Assembly: GCF_024749165.1 (NCBI RefSeq)
Contig: NZ_CP087190.1
Location: 1,572,001-1,636,000 of the forward strand
DNA length: 64,000 nt
Reading direction: 5' to 3'
From: Pseudomonas sp. B21-023
GTDB lineage: Bacteria; Pseudomonadota; Gammaproteobacteria; Pseudomonadales; Pseudomonadaceae
Both the position numbers and the translations under genes were made by a program. Positions 55,598-64,000 of the stretch are shown here, one piece after another. Each line of letters opens with the position of its first letter. Within the stretch, counting starts at the first letter, position 1. The notes under the pieces were generated by a model that saw nothing but the letters and a program-made list of their open reading frames with translations, made no database searches and was not told the DNA's origin.

Positions 55598-56221
55598 ATG
55601 CAATATGACGCAAGCGGTGGGGCGGCCTCAAGGGGGCGCCTGATATTCCTCATGGGACCGTCTGGTTCAGGAAAAGATTCCCTGCTCGAGGCGGCCCGTG
55701 AGCGATTGTTCACCCAGGGGGTCGAAATCGCTCGGCGGGTCATCACGCGTTCGGCCGAGGCCAAGGGTGAAGCCGCGCATGGCGTGAGCGCCGAACGTTT
55801 CGAGGCAATGCGCGAAGCGGGGGCCTTTGCGTTGGACTGGCAGGCCAATGGCCTGCGCTATGGCATCCCTGCGCAACTGGATACATGGCTCGCTGCGGGG
55901 CGCTCGGTACTGGTCAACGGCTCGCGTGCGTACCTGCCGATCGCCCGGCAGCGCTACCCTGATCTCGTAGCCGTCGGGCTGGTTGTTTCCCCGCAGGTGC
56001 TTCGCCAGCGCTTGCTGGCCCGCGGAAGAGAAAGCACCGAGCAGATCGAGCAACGCCTGGCCCGTAATTTCCGACTGCAGGCCTACGATCCCGGTGTGCA
56101 TGTCGTGGACAATTCCGGGCCGTTGGCCGGTGCGGTGGAAGCCTTGATCGCGCTGTTGCGCGCCGAAGGCGTGATCGCTGACACGCAGGGAAAAAGGCCG
56201 ACGTGCATAATGCCCGATTGA
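55598..56221 (+). CDS. phnN: Ribose 1,5-bisphosphate phosphokinase PhnN
   Basis: 207-aa P-loop kinase of the guanylate-kinase-like group. Walker A GPSGSGKDSLL lies at about residues 20-30, followed by ARRVITRSAEAKGEAAHGVS and FALDWQANGLRYGIP. PhnN phosphorylates ribose 1,5-bisphosphate to PRPP, the last step after phosphonate C-P lyase. No other phn gene is in this window, so it may act in general ribose-1,5-bisphosphate salvage. The start could be ATG 55598 (chosen) or upstream GTG 55592. The 345-bp gap to amrZ upstream is AT-richer and otherwise empty apart from promoters. Confidence 0.88.
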   Translation: MQYDASGGAASRGRLIFLMGPSGSGKDSLLEAARERLFTQGVEIARRVITRSAEAKGEAAHGVSAERFEAMREAGAFALDWQANGLRYGIPAQLDTWLAAGRSVLVNGSRAYLPIARQRYPDLVAVGLVVSPQVLRQRLLARGRESTEQIEQRLARNFRLQAYDPGVHVVDNSGPLAGAVEALIALLRAEGVIADTQGKRPTCIMPD

Positions 56222-56295
56222 TACATGACAAATGCGCACATGCTGGTTAACATGCTCGCCGTCCCCGCCGCGCAGCGTCTGTTGTCGGCCTCTGT

Positions 56296-56372
56296 GTCTC
56301 AGTAGCTCAATTGGATAGAGCATCCCCCTCCTAAGGGGAAGGTTGCAGGTTCAAATCCTGCCTGGGACGCCA
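56296..56372 (+). tRNA. tRNA-Arg(CCT)
   Basis: A 77-nt tRNA including encoded CCA. The acceptor GTCTCAG pairs with CTGGGAC, the anticodon stem-loop TCCCC-CTCCTAA-GGGGA gives anticodon CCT, and the T stem is GCAGG/CCTGC with loop TTCAAAT. It is the minor arginine tRNA reading AGG. Confidence 0.95.
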
Positions 56373-56394
56373 TCTCTTTCCAATTCTCCTTCGT

Positions 56395-57597
56395 TTACCT
56401 TGCCTGGATGCCTTCCCGGGGCTGTCGAGCCGTTTGTCTGTGGCTCAGGGCGAGGTGTGCAGCCAGCCCGAAGATCAGCCCCCAGAATGCGGCGCCAAGG
56501 CCGAGCAAGCTCATCCCAGAGGCGGTGACCAGGAAGGTGATCAGCGCCGGTTCCCGTTGTTTTTCGTCACTCATGGCGCCCACCAGGCCGTTGGCGATCG
56601 CGCCGAATAGTGCCAGGCCGGCGAGGGCGGCTATCAGTTCCTTCGGCAGGGCGGCGAACACCGAGGCCAAGGTGGCGCCGAAGCTGCCCATCAGCAGATA
56701 GAAGGCACCGCAGGCCATGCCGGCGATATAGCGCTTGTCCGGGTTCTCGTGGGCTTCGCGACCGGTGCAGATGGCCGCTGTGATCGCCGCCAGGTTGACG
56801 CCGTGGCAGCCGAATGGCGCCAGCAGCAGCGAACCCAGGGCGGTGACCGAGACGATCGGGCGTGCCGGTACCTGGTAGCCGGAGGTGCGTAGCACGGCGA
56901 TACCGGGCACCGACTGGCCGGTGAGCGACACCAGCGCCAAGGGCAGGCCGATATTGACAATGGCCTGCCAGCTCCACTGCGGGCTGGTCCAGGTGGGGGC
57001 GGTCATTTCCAGCACCAGCGCCTGGGTGTCCAACTGCCCCAGGCCGGCGGCGAGGCCGCAGCCGACGATCAGCACCGAAAGAATCGCGTAGCGCGGCGAC
57101 AGGCGCTTGAACAGCAGGTAACTCGCCAGCATCGACAGCACCAGCACGGGCTGCAGGCGGATCGAGCTGAACAGCTCGGCGCCGAAGCGGAACAGGATGC
57201 CGGCCAGCATCGCCGCGGCGATGGCCTTTGGCAGGCGATTCATCAACTTGTCGAAGGCGCCGCTCAGGGCGATCACCGCGATCAGCAGCGAGGCGACGAT
57301 ATAGGCGCCCACCGCTTGAGCCAGTGACACGCTCGGCAGCATCGATACCAGCAGCGCCGCGCCGGGCGTGGACCAGGCGGTGATCACCGGTACCCGCAGT
57401 TTCCAGCTCAGCAGCAGGCCGGTCAGGCCGCTGCCGATGGAAATGGCCCAGATCCACGATGCGGTCGCTTCGTTGCCCAGGCCGGCTTGGTCGGCGGCCT
57501 GGAACACGATGATCAAGGGGCCGGCGTAGGAGATGATCACGGCGATCAGGCCGGCGACCAGGGCGGAGAGGGAAAAATCCTTTCTGAGATTATCCAT
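56395..57597 (-). CDS. benE: BenE-family benzoate/H+ symporter
   Basis: 400-aa polytopic membrane protein (about 12 helices) of the BenE family. Family segments: VIISYAGPLIIVFQAA near the N-terminus, AWSTPGAALL, LPKAIAAAMLAGILFRFG, and HGVNLAAITAAICTGREAH. Known members import benzoate; this copy is not beside ben genes, so the substrate may differ. It is divergent from a MocR-type regulator with TTGAATC/GATTCAA repeats between them. It ends 22 bp from tRNA-Arg(CCT), which is on the opposite strand. Confidence 0.92.
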   Translation of the reverse strand: MDNLRKDFSLSALVAGLIAVIISYAGPLIIVFQAADQAGLGNEATASWIWAISIGSGLTGLLLSWKLRVPVITAWSTPGAALLVSMLPSVSLAQAVGAYIVASLLIAVIALSGAFDKLMNRLPKAIAAAMLAGILFRFGAELFSSIRLQPVLVLSMLASYLLFKRLSPRYAILSVLIVGCGLAAGLGQLDTQALVLEMTAPTWTSPQWSWQAIVNIGLPLALVSLTGQSVPGIAVLRTSGYQVPARPIVSVTALGSLLLAPFGCHGVNLAAITAAICTGREAHENPDKRYIAGMACGAFYLLMGSFGATLASVFAALPKELIAALAGLALFGAIANGLVGAMSDEKQREPALITFLVTASGMSLLGLGAAFWGLIFGLAAHLALSHRQTARQPREGIQAR

Positions 57598-57615
57598 GGC
57601 GAGTCCAGATGAGTT

Positions 57616-57715
57616 GATTGATTCGATTGATTCGATTCAAATTGAATCTATACGGTAACGTGGCCTGAATTCAAGAGGGGCTGCTCTCACGCGGCTGCTG
57701 TTCACAACTTGAATC
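57616..57715. promoter_or_regulatory. benE promoter with GATTCAA/TTGAATC operator array
   Basis: On the minus strand, TTGAAT (57674-57669), 16 bp and TATAGA (57652-57647) form a sigma70-type benE promoter. Just downstream, a perfect palindrome GATTCAA-A-TTGAATC (57634-57648) abuts two direct repeats GATTGATTC (57616 and 57625). Another TTGAATC lies at 57709-57715. Repeated half-sites of this kind are typical of MocR/GntR operators. Confidence 0.6.
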
Positions 57716-57783
57716 GCTCGGAGGATCGACTCAAGTCGGTCTGTGTGTTCAAATTTCAATCATTTAAGCCCGGTGGCCGTCTC

Positions 57784-59187
57784 ATGTGGGTTCCACGGAT
57801 CAGCGAAAGCAATCAGCCTGTCTACCTGTCCATCGCCGATGCGCTGGCGCACGATATCGCCAGTGGCGCCCTGCGACGTGGCGAGCGCTTGCCGACGCTA
57901 CGCGAACTGGCGCAGGCACTGGACGTTACGCCAGGCACCATCAGCCGCGCCTACACCGAGGCGTCGCGTCGCGGCCTGACCCAGGGCGAGGTGGGCCGCG
58001 GCACCTACGTTCTTGACCGGATCGCCGACACGGGCGAGGCCCCTGCCGTTACCCGCGCGACCTCCGCCGCAGCGCCCGTTGCCCGCAGCGAAGTGCTCGA
58101 CCTGTCGATCATCAAGCCCTACGGCGAAACCCTGCAGTACTGGTTGCGCAACGCGCTGACCGAACTGGCCAATACCGCGCGGCTGGAGCAGGTGCTGGAC
58201 TACGCCCCCGACGGCGGCCATCCGGCGCATCGCGAGGCGGGCGCGCAATGGTTACGGCAGTGGTTGCCGGGTGCGCAGTGGCAGCAGGTGGTCATCACCA
58301 GCGGCGCCCAGCACGGGCTGATGGTGGCGATCAGCGCCTTGACCGCGGCGGGCGATCTGGTGCTGTGCGAGTCGCTGTGCTACCCGGGTATCATCTCCGT
58401 GGCTCACGGCCTGGGCCGCCGCCTGCGTGGTGTGCCGATGGACGAGCAGGGCATCATCCCCGAGGCGTTGCGCGAGATCTGCCAGCGCGAGCGGCCAGCC
58501 ATGCTGGTGTGTGTGGCAACCTGTCAGAACCCGACCACGGCAATCATGTCCAACGAGCGTCGCGCCCAGATCGCGGCGCTGGCGGAGGAGTTCGACTTCC
58601 TGTTGCTGGACGACGACATCTACGGCTTCCTCGCCACCGATCCACAGGCCCGGCCGCTGGCGACTTTTGCACCGGAGCGTTCGATCTACCTCACCAGCCT
58701 GTCCAAGTCCGTCATGCCGGCGTTGCGCATCGGCTACCTGTACAGCCCGCCGAAACTGCTGTCGCGGCTGACTGCCATGGTACGCAGCACGGTGTGGATG
58801 CCTTCGCCGTTGACCGCGCAACTGGCCAGCCATGTGATCGGCGAAGGGCTGGACAGCCAGCTGATCCGCATGCACCGCGCCGAGGCTGTGGCACGCCAAG
58901 CCATCGCCCGTGAAGTCTTCACCGATGCGTCGTTGCAAAGCCAGCCGCACAGCTACCACCTTTGGCTCAACTTGCCCGAGCCATGGCGCAGCGACGAGTT
59001 CGCGATGCTGGCGAGAGCCAATGGCGTGGCGGTCATGAGCGCCAGCCAGTTCCAGGTGGAGCGCACGGGCGATCCGCGTGGCGTGCGGGTCGTACTGATG
59101 TCGCCGACCAGCCGGGAGGAGTTGCGCTTCGCCCTGACCCAGTTGGCCAGCCTGCTCGAGTCAGGGGATCCGAAACGCTTCTACTGA
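57784..59187 (+). CDS. MocR-family regulator (GntR HTH fused to aminotransferase fold)
   Basis: 467-aa fusion. The N-terminal GntR winged helix (about 8-75) reads YLSIADALAHDIASGALRRG, then LPTLRELAQALDVTPGTISR. The C-terminal class I aminotransferase-like domain (about 110-467) includes TSGAQHGLMVAISAL, TCQNPTTAIMS, DDDIYGFL, and the PLP-binding lysine in YLTSLSKSVMPALRIGY. Such proteins sense amino acids or PLP. It is divergent from benE and is the obvious candidate to control it. An in-frame ATG at 57709 would add 25 residues with weaker support. Confidence 0.9.
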   Translation: MWVPRISESNQPVYLSIADALAHDIASGALRRGERLPTLRELAQALDVTPGTISRAYTEASRRGLTQGEVGRGTYVLDRIADTGEAPAVTRATSAAAPVARSEVLDLSIIKPYGETLQYWLRNALTELANTARLEQVLDYAPDGGHPAHREAGAQWLRQWLPGAQWQQVVITSGAQHGLMVAISALTAAGDLVLCESLCYPGIISVAHGLGRRLRGVPMDEQGIIPEALREICQRERPAMLVCVATCQNPTTAIMSNERRAQIAALAEEFDFLLLDDDIYGFLATDPQARPLATFAPERSIYLTSLSKSVMPALRIGYLYSPPKLLSRLTAMVRSTVWMPSPLTAQLASHVIGEGLDSQLIRMHRAEAVARQAIAREVFTDASLQSQPHSYHLWLNLPEPWRSDEFAMLARANGVAVMSASQFQVERTGDPRGVRVVLMSPTSREELRFALTQLASLLESGDPKRFY

Positions 59188-59206
59188 ACCGGGGACAAAG
59201 CCCGGC

Positions 59207-59767
59207 TCAAAGCTTGGCGGTGTAGCGTCGCTCGGTATCATCGTCATTTGTCGAGTTCAGGACGCTTTGCGGCTGAGTGGTGGCCTGTTCTCGCTGCGCC
59301 TGCTGTTCGAGCCTGGCCTGGGTTTTGCGTTCGACCTCGTCCTGCAAGCGTTGGGCGATCAGCTGGTCGACCCTCATTTTCTGCTCGGGCGGCAACGCGT
59401 CGTACTCCTCCGGACTCAAGCCCAGCTCCTGAAACATCTTTTCCTTGATCTTCTCTGCCGGCGACTTGGCCATGTAATCGCGAAACTCCTGGAGGGCGCT
59501 GGATCCTTCCTGTTTGCCCACGCTGGCCTGTTCACGCTTGGCCGCGTCCGGATTTTGCAGCATGACCATCAGCTTGGCGAAGGCCTCCTTGCGATTGTCT
59601 TCGGCGTGCTGCTGCGAGGTGCTGCCCTGATTGTTCTGCTGCGCCGAGGTTTTCGCGCTGGCCATCAGCGGCTGGAGCGCGGGCAACTGTGCTGCAGGCT
59701 GTTCGAGAACGCTGCGTTGCTGTTGCTGCACGGTCTGCCACCCCAGGCCGTTCGCTGTGATAAGCAT
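59207..59767 (-). CDS. Uncharacterised Gln/Glu-rich protein
   Basis: 186-aa hydrophilic protein with no signal peptide or membrane segment. The first half is Gln/Ser/Ala-rich; the second half has charged helices: EFRDYMAKSPAEKIKEKMFQ, ELGLSPEEYDALPPEQKM and a Gln/Glu/Arg coiled coil to the C-terminus. GGAGG lies 6 nt before the ATG. I recognise no family. It is convergent with the MocR gene and divergent from the PAS-GGDEF gene. Confidence 0.8.
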   Translation of the reverse strand: MLITANGLGWQTVQQQQRSVLEQPAAQLPALQPLMASAKTSAQQNNQGSTSQQHAEDNRKEAFAKLMVMLQNPDAAKREQASVGKQEGSSALQEFRDYMAKSPAEKIKEKMFQELGLSPEEYDALPPEQKMRVDQLIAQRLQDEVERKTQARLEQQAQREQATTQPQSVLNSTNDDDTERRYTAKL

Positions 59768-59988
59768 GTTTCCTCCGTGAACGACTGTTAGAGAGGCGAC
59801 TAAAGTGGCAAAAGCTGTGCCAGCGATGGTGGAGCGGCAAAATAGGCCGTAAGGGCTATTCCGGCGACCTCTCGCTCGGAATATGCTTGCCCGGCAGAGG
59901 AACGGTATTGCCGCTAGCGGCAAAAAAATAGCGAGTGTCGGCAGCACCGGTTACGGGGCGCAGTTGCTGGGCAGCAGGGAGAGTGTCC

Positions 59989-60987
59989 ATGAGTCAGGCA
60001 GCAAAGCCGATACCGGCCGGCTTCACCGAGCAGCAATTGCACACCTTGTTCGAGCTGATCAGCGACGGCATCTGGGACTGGGATGCCAACAGTGGCTACG
60101 TCTACCGCAACTCAGGCTGGTACGCGATGCTGGGTTACGCCAGCCACTCGCTGGACAACTCCGTGCTGACCTGGGAAAGCGTGATACACCCGCAGGACTA
60201 TCCGCGGGTGATGGCGCATTTCGAGGCCTACATCACCCAGCGCAACGAGCACTACCGCATCGAGTACCGGTGCCGTTGCCACGATGGCAGTTACCTGTGG
60301 GTCGAGGACAGCGGCCATATCATCGCCCGCAACGCCGATGGCTCGGTGGCGCGCATGCTCGGGGCTCATCGCAATATCGACGCAGGCAAGCGCCTGGTGG
60401 AGGAGCTCGAACAGCGCAACCTATCGCTGGAGAGCCAGGTGGCCGAGCGTACCTGCGAGCTGTCCTGGGTCAACCAGCAGTTGCAGCGGCAACTGGATGA
60501 GAACCGCGAACTGGTCGAGCGGGATGCGTTGACCCGCACCGCCAATCGCTATCGCCTGGAGAAAACGCTACAGCAGGAGTGCGAGCGCGCACGGCGCTTC
60601 CGTGAGCCACTGGCATTGATCGCCATGGACCTGGATGACTTCAAGCCGATCAACGACCTGCACGGTCATGCCCGTGGCGACGCGGCGCTGATCGAGGTCA
60701 CCGAGCGTATCCGTCAGTGTCTGGGCGGTCGGGGGCTGCTGGCACGTTGGGGAGGTGATGAGTTTGCCGTGGTGTTGCCGCACACGTCGCTGCAGCAAGC
60801 CTGTGCAGTGGCCTCGTCGATCCGCGTGGCGATGGCGGCGATCGAGCCTATCGGCACGTGCCGGCTGACCATGAGCTATGGCGTGGTGCAGTGGCGCGAG
60901 GGGGACGATGCCGGCGGGTTGCTGGCGCGGGCGGACCAGGCGCTGTATCGGGCCAAGGCGCAAGGCAAAAACACCATTGCCGAGTGA
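59989..60987 (+). CDS. PAS-GGDEF diguanylate cyclase
   Basis: 332-aa cytosolic protein. A PAS/PAC domain of PAS_3 type (about 15-135, DGIWDWDANSGYVYRNSGWY, then IEYRCRCHDGSYLWVEDSGH) is followed by a short coiled coil and a GGDEF domain (about 175-332). The active-site signature GGDEF and the substrate segments MDLDDFKPINDLHGHARGD are intact, so c-di-GMP synthesis is expected. The usual RxxD inhibitory site five residues before GGDEF is not present (sequence GRGLLARW), suggesting no product feedback. It lies downstream of the bkd operon on the opposite strand. Confidence 0.92.
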   Translation: MSQAAKPIPAGFTEQQLHTLFELISDGIWDWDANSGYVYRNSGWYAMLGYASHSLDNSVLTWESVIHPQDYPRVMAHFEAYITQRNEHYRIEYRCRCHDGSYLWVEDSGHIIARNADGSVARMLGAHRNIDAGKRLVEELEQRNLSLESQVAERTCELSWVNQQLQRQLDENRELVERDALTRTANRYRLEKTLQQECERARRFREPLALIAMDLDDFKPINDLHGHARGDAALIEVTERIRQCLGGRGLLARWGGDEFAVVLPHTSLQQACAVASSIRVAMAAIEPIGTCRLTMSYGVVQWREGDDAGGLLARADQALYRAKAQGKNTIAE

Positions 60988-61060
60988 TGGTAAAAAAAAG
61001 GACCCGCGGCGCCTGGGGCGCAGCGGGCAAAATCGGCTATTGCCGCTTCAGTGTCTTCAA

Positions 61061-62440
<1,380 letters not shown>

Positions 62441-62442
62441 GA

Positions 62443-63711
62443 TCACTCCACGAACAGGCAGGCGGGCTGTTCCAGCAGGCCGCGCACGGCCTGGATGAAC
62501 AGTGCGGCATCCATGCCATCGACCACGCGGTGGTCGAACGAGCTGGACAGGTTCATCATCTTGCGCACGACGATCTGGCCGTCGATCACCACCGGCCGTT
62601 CGACCATGCGGTTGACGCCGACGATCGCGACTTCCGGGGTGTTGACCACCGGTGTGCTGACGATGCCGCCAAGGGCGCCGAGGCTGGTCAGGGTGATTGT
62701 CGAGCCGGACAGCTCTTCACGGCTGGCCTTGTTGTTGCGCGCCGCGTGAGCGACACGAGCGATCTCGCTGGCGTTGCTCCACAGGCTGCCGGCTTCGGCG
62801 TGGCGCAGCACGGGCACCATCAGGCCGTTGTCACCCTGGGTGGCGATGCCGACGTGCACCGCGCCGTGGCGGGTGATGACCTGGGCTTCGTCGTCGTAGG
62901 TGGCATTGATCTGCGGGAAGTCGCGCAGGGCGACGACCATGGCGCGCACCAGGAACGGCAGCAGGGTCAGCTTGCCGCGGCTGTCGCCATGCTTGGCGTT
63001 GAGCTGCTGGCGCAGGGCCTCGAGGGCGGTGACGTCGATTTCCTCGACGTAGCTGAAGTGGGCGACGCGACGCTTGGCGTCCTGCATGCGCTGGGCGATC
63101 TTGCGGCGCAGGCCGATCACCGGTACCTGCTCGCTGTCGGTGCGCTTGCCATAGCCCCCTGGCGCCTGGCCAGTGCTGCTCTGCGGCTTGCTGATGAAGG
63201 CGTCGAGGTCTTCATGCAGGATGCGCCCGGCCGGGCCGCTACCGTGCACGTAGCGCAGCTCGATACCGGCATCCAGGGCGCGCTTGCGCACCGCCGGGGA
63301 GGCCAGTGGCTTGTCGTGGGCCTCGCGCGGCACGATGGGCGCGGTTGCGTGGGTTGCGGCAACCTGCGGCTGGGACTCGACGCGTGGCTCGGGGCGGGCC
63401 GCGGCCTGTACCGCTGCCGGTGCCGGCTCGGCCGGCTTGGCCTGGGGCGTGTCGACATGGTTGCCGCTGCCTTCGACCTCGATGCGGATCAGCTCGCTGC
63501 CGACCGCCATCACCTCACCGGGCTGGCCGCCCAGGGCCAGCACCTTGCCGCTGACTGGCGAAGGGATTTCCACGGTGGCCTTGTCGGTCATGACATCGGC
63601 CACCACTTGATCTTCGGCGATCACATCGCCGACCTTGACGAACCATTCCACCAACTCGACTTGCGCGATGCCTTCGCCAATGTCCGGCATCTTGATGACG
63701 TGCGTGCCCAT
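62443..63711 (-). CDS. bkdB: Branched-chain keto-acid dehydrogenase E2 (BkdB), dihydrolipoyl transacylase
   Basis: 422-aa E2 core. One lipoyl domain (about 1-80) carries the modified Lys44 in [13 protein letters not shown]. An Ala/Pro-rich linker leads to the E1/E3-binding domain (about 137-175, [20 protein letters not shown]). The catalytic acyltransferase domain (about 195-422) ends with the active-site motif DHRVVDG (His394, Asp398). It transfers isobutyryl, isovaleryl or 2-methylbutyryl groups to CoA. Its start is 1 nt from the bkdA2 stop. Confidence 0.97.
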   Translation of the reverse strand: MGTHVIKMPDIGEGIAQVELVEWFVKVGDVIAEDQVVADVMTDKATVEIPSPVSGKVLALGGQPGEVMAVGSELIRIEVEGSGNHVDTPQAKPAEPAPAAVQAAARPEPRVESQPQVAATHATAPIVPREAHDKPLASPAVRKRALDAGIELRYVHGSGPAGRILHEDLDAFISKPQSSTGQAPGGYGKRTDSEQVPVIGLRRKIAQRMQDAKRRVAHFSYVEEIDVTALEALRQQLNAKHGDSRGKLTLLPFLVRAMVVALRDFPQINATYDDEAQVITRHGAVHVGIATQGDNGLMVPVLRHAEAGSLWSNASEIARVAHAARNNKASREELSGSTITLTSLGALGGIVSTPVVNTPEVAIVGVNRMVERPVVIDGQIVVRKMMNLSSSFDHRVVDGMDAALFIQAVRGLLEQPACLFVE

Positions 63712-64000
63712 TCAGACCTCCATGACCCGTTTCAGTGCCGCGCCTACCCGCGAAGGGCCGGGGAAGTAGGCCCATTCCTGTGCGTGGGGGTAGGGGGTAT
63801 CCCAGCCGGTGACGCGCTCGATCGGCGCTTCGAGGTGATGGAAGCAGTGCTCCTGAACCAGCGATACCAGCTCCGCGCCGAAGCCGCAGGTGCGGGTGGC
63901 TTCGTGCACGACCACGCAGCGGCCGGTTTTCTTCACCGACTCGACGATGGTCTCCAGGTCCAGCGGCCACAGGCTGCGCAGGTCGATGACCTCGGCGTCG
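63712..64000 (-). CDS. bkdA2: Branched-chain keto-acid dehydrogenase E1 beta (BkdA2), C-terminal part (truncated by window edge)
   Basis: About the last 95 residues of the E1 beta subunit, frame open to the window edge. The transketolase C-terminal domain is recognisable: DAEVIDLRSLWPLDLETIVE, VHEATRTCGFGAELVSLVQE and ERVTGWDTPYPHAQEW. It directly precedes bkdB, and with the missing bkdA1 it forms the thiamine-diphosphate decarboxylase. Confidence 0.93.
   Translation of the reverse strand, partial: DAEVIDLRSLWPLDLETIVESVKKTGRCVVVHEATRTCGFGAELVSLVQEHCFHHLEAPIERVTGWDTPYPHAQEWAYFPGPSRVGAALKRVMEV

Overview
The window is chromosomal DNA from a high-GC gamma-proteobacterium of the Pseudomonas putida group (P. 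putida / P. entomophila type). The evidence is an AmrZ-type ribbon-helix-helix regulator, a complete aru/ast arginine succinyltransferase operon with both aruF and aruG, the phhABC-phhR phenylalanine cluster, the bkd branched-chain keto-acid dehydrogenase operon, a DUF2790 protein, and many palindromic REP elements of P. putida type (core GCGGGGCAAGCCCGCTCC and variants) between genes. Almost everything is core genome. The clear exception is a lower-GC accessory block at about 22.0-27.8 kb.

Layout. 0-5 kb: a truncated AraC regulator, an LpxH-type metallophosphatase, an HD-domain protein, an Mpo1-like membrane protein, an arabinose_bd-type AraC regulator and TrkH. 5-9 kb: a nitroreductase, then a Cpx-like envelope-stress locus on the minus strand (coiled-coil membrane protein, response regulator, Spy/CpxP-like chaperone, sensor kinase) with a GTAAA-N6-GTAAA box before the chaperone gene. 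9-14.4 kb: yciI/yciB, and the conserved series rnm (PHP exonuclease)-yciO-scpA-scpB-rluB. 14.8-20.6 kb: AroP-like permease, LysR regulator and a giant YdiJ-type FAD/Fe-S dehydrogenase. 20.7-27.8 kb: MFS transporter, then a 1812-aa toxin-like protein whose C-terminus carries a cytidine-deaminase-like DxE...CxxC signature, and a 41-aa acidic peptide gene before it. 28-32.2 kb: aromatic aminotransferase-phhB-phhA on minus and the regulator phhR on plus. 32.3-35 kb: DUF2790 protein and acsA. 35.3-47.7 kb: basic amino-acid ABC transporter, argR and aruCFGDB-(His-tailed small protein)-aruE, with ArgR-like half-sites before both operons. 48-53 kb: alaS, lysC, csrA, tRNA-Ser(GCT) and four tandem tRNA-Arg(ACG) genes. 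53-61 kb: mgtE, amrZ, an isolated phnN, tRNA-Arg(CCT), benE divergent from a MocR regulator, an uncharacterised protein and a PAS-GGDEF protein. 61-64 kb: 3' part of the bkd operon (bkdA2 partial, bkdB, lpdV).

Functionally the window is dominated by amino-acid catabolism: phenylalanine/tyrosine (aroP, phhABC/R), arginine (ABC transporter, ArgR, AST pathway), branched-chain keto acids (bkd) and acetate activation (acsA). Housekeeping genes for chromosome segregation, ribosome modification, translation and metal/ion transport surround it. The most notable element is the putative deaminase toxin, which has no immunity gene that I can recognise beside it and no adjacent secretion genes.
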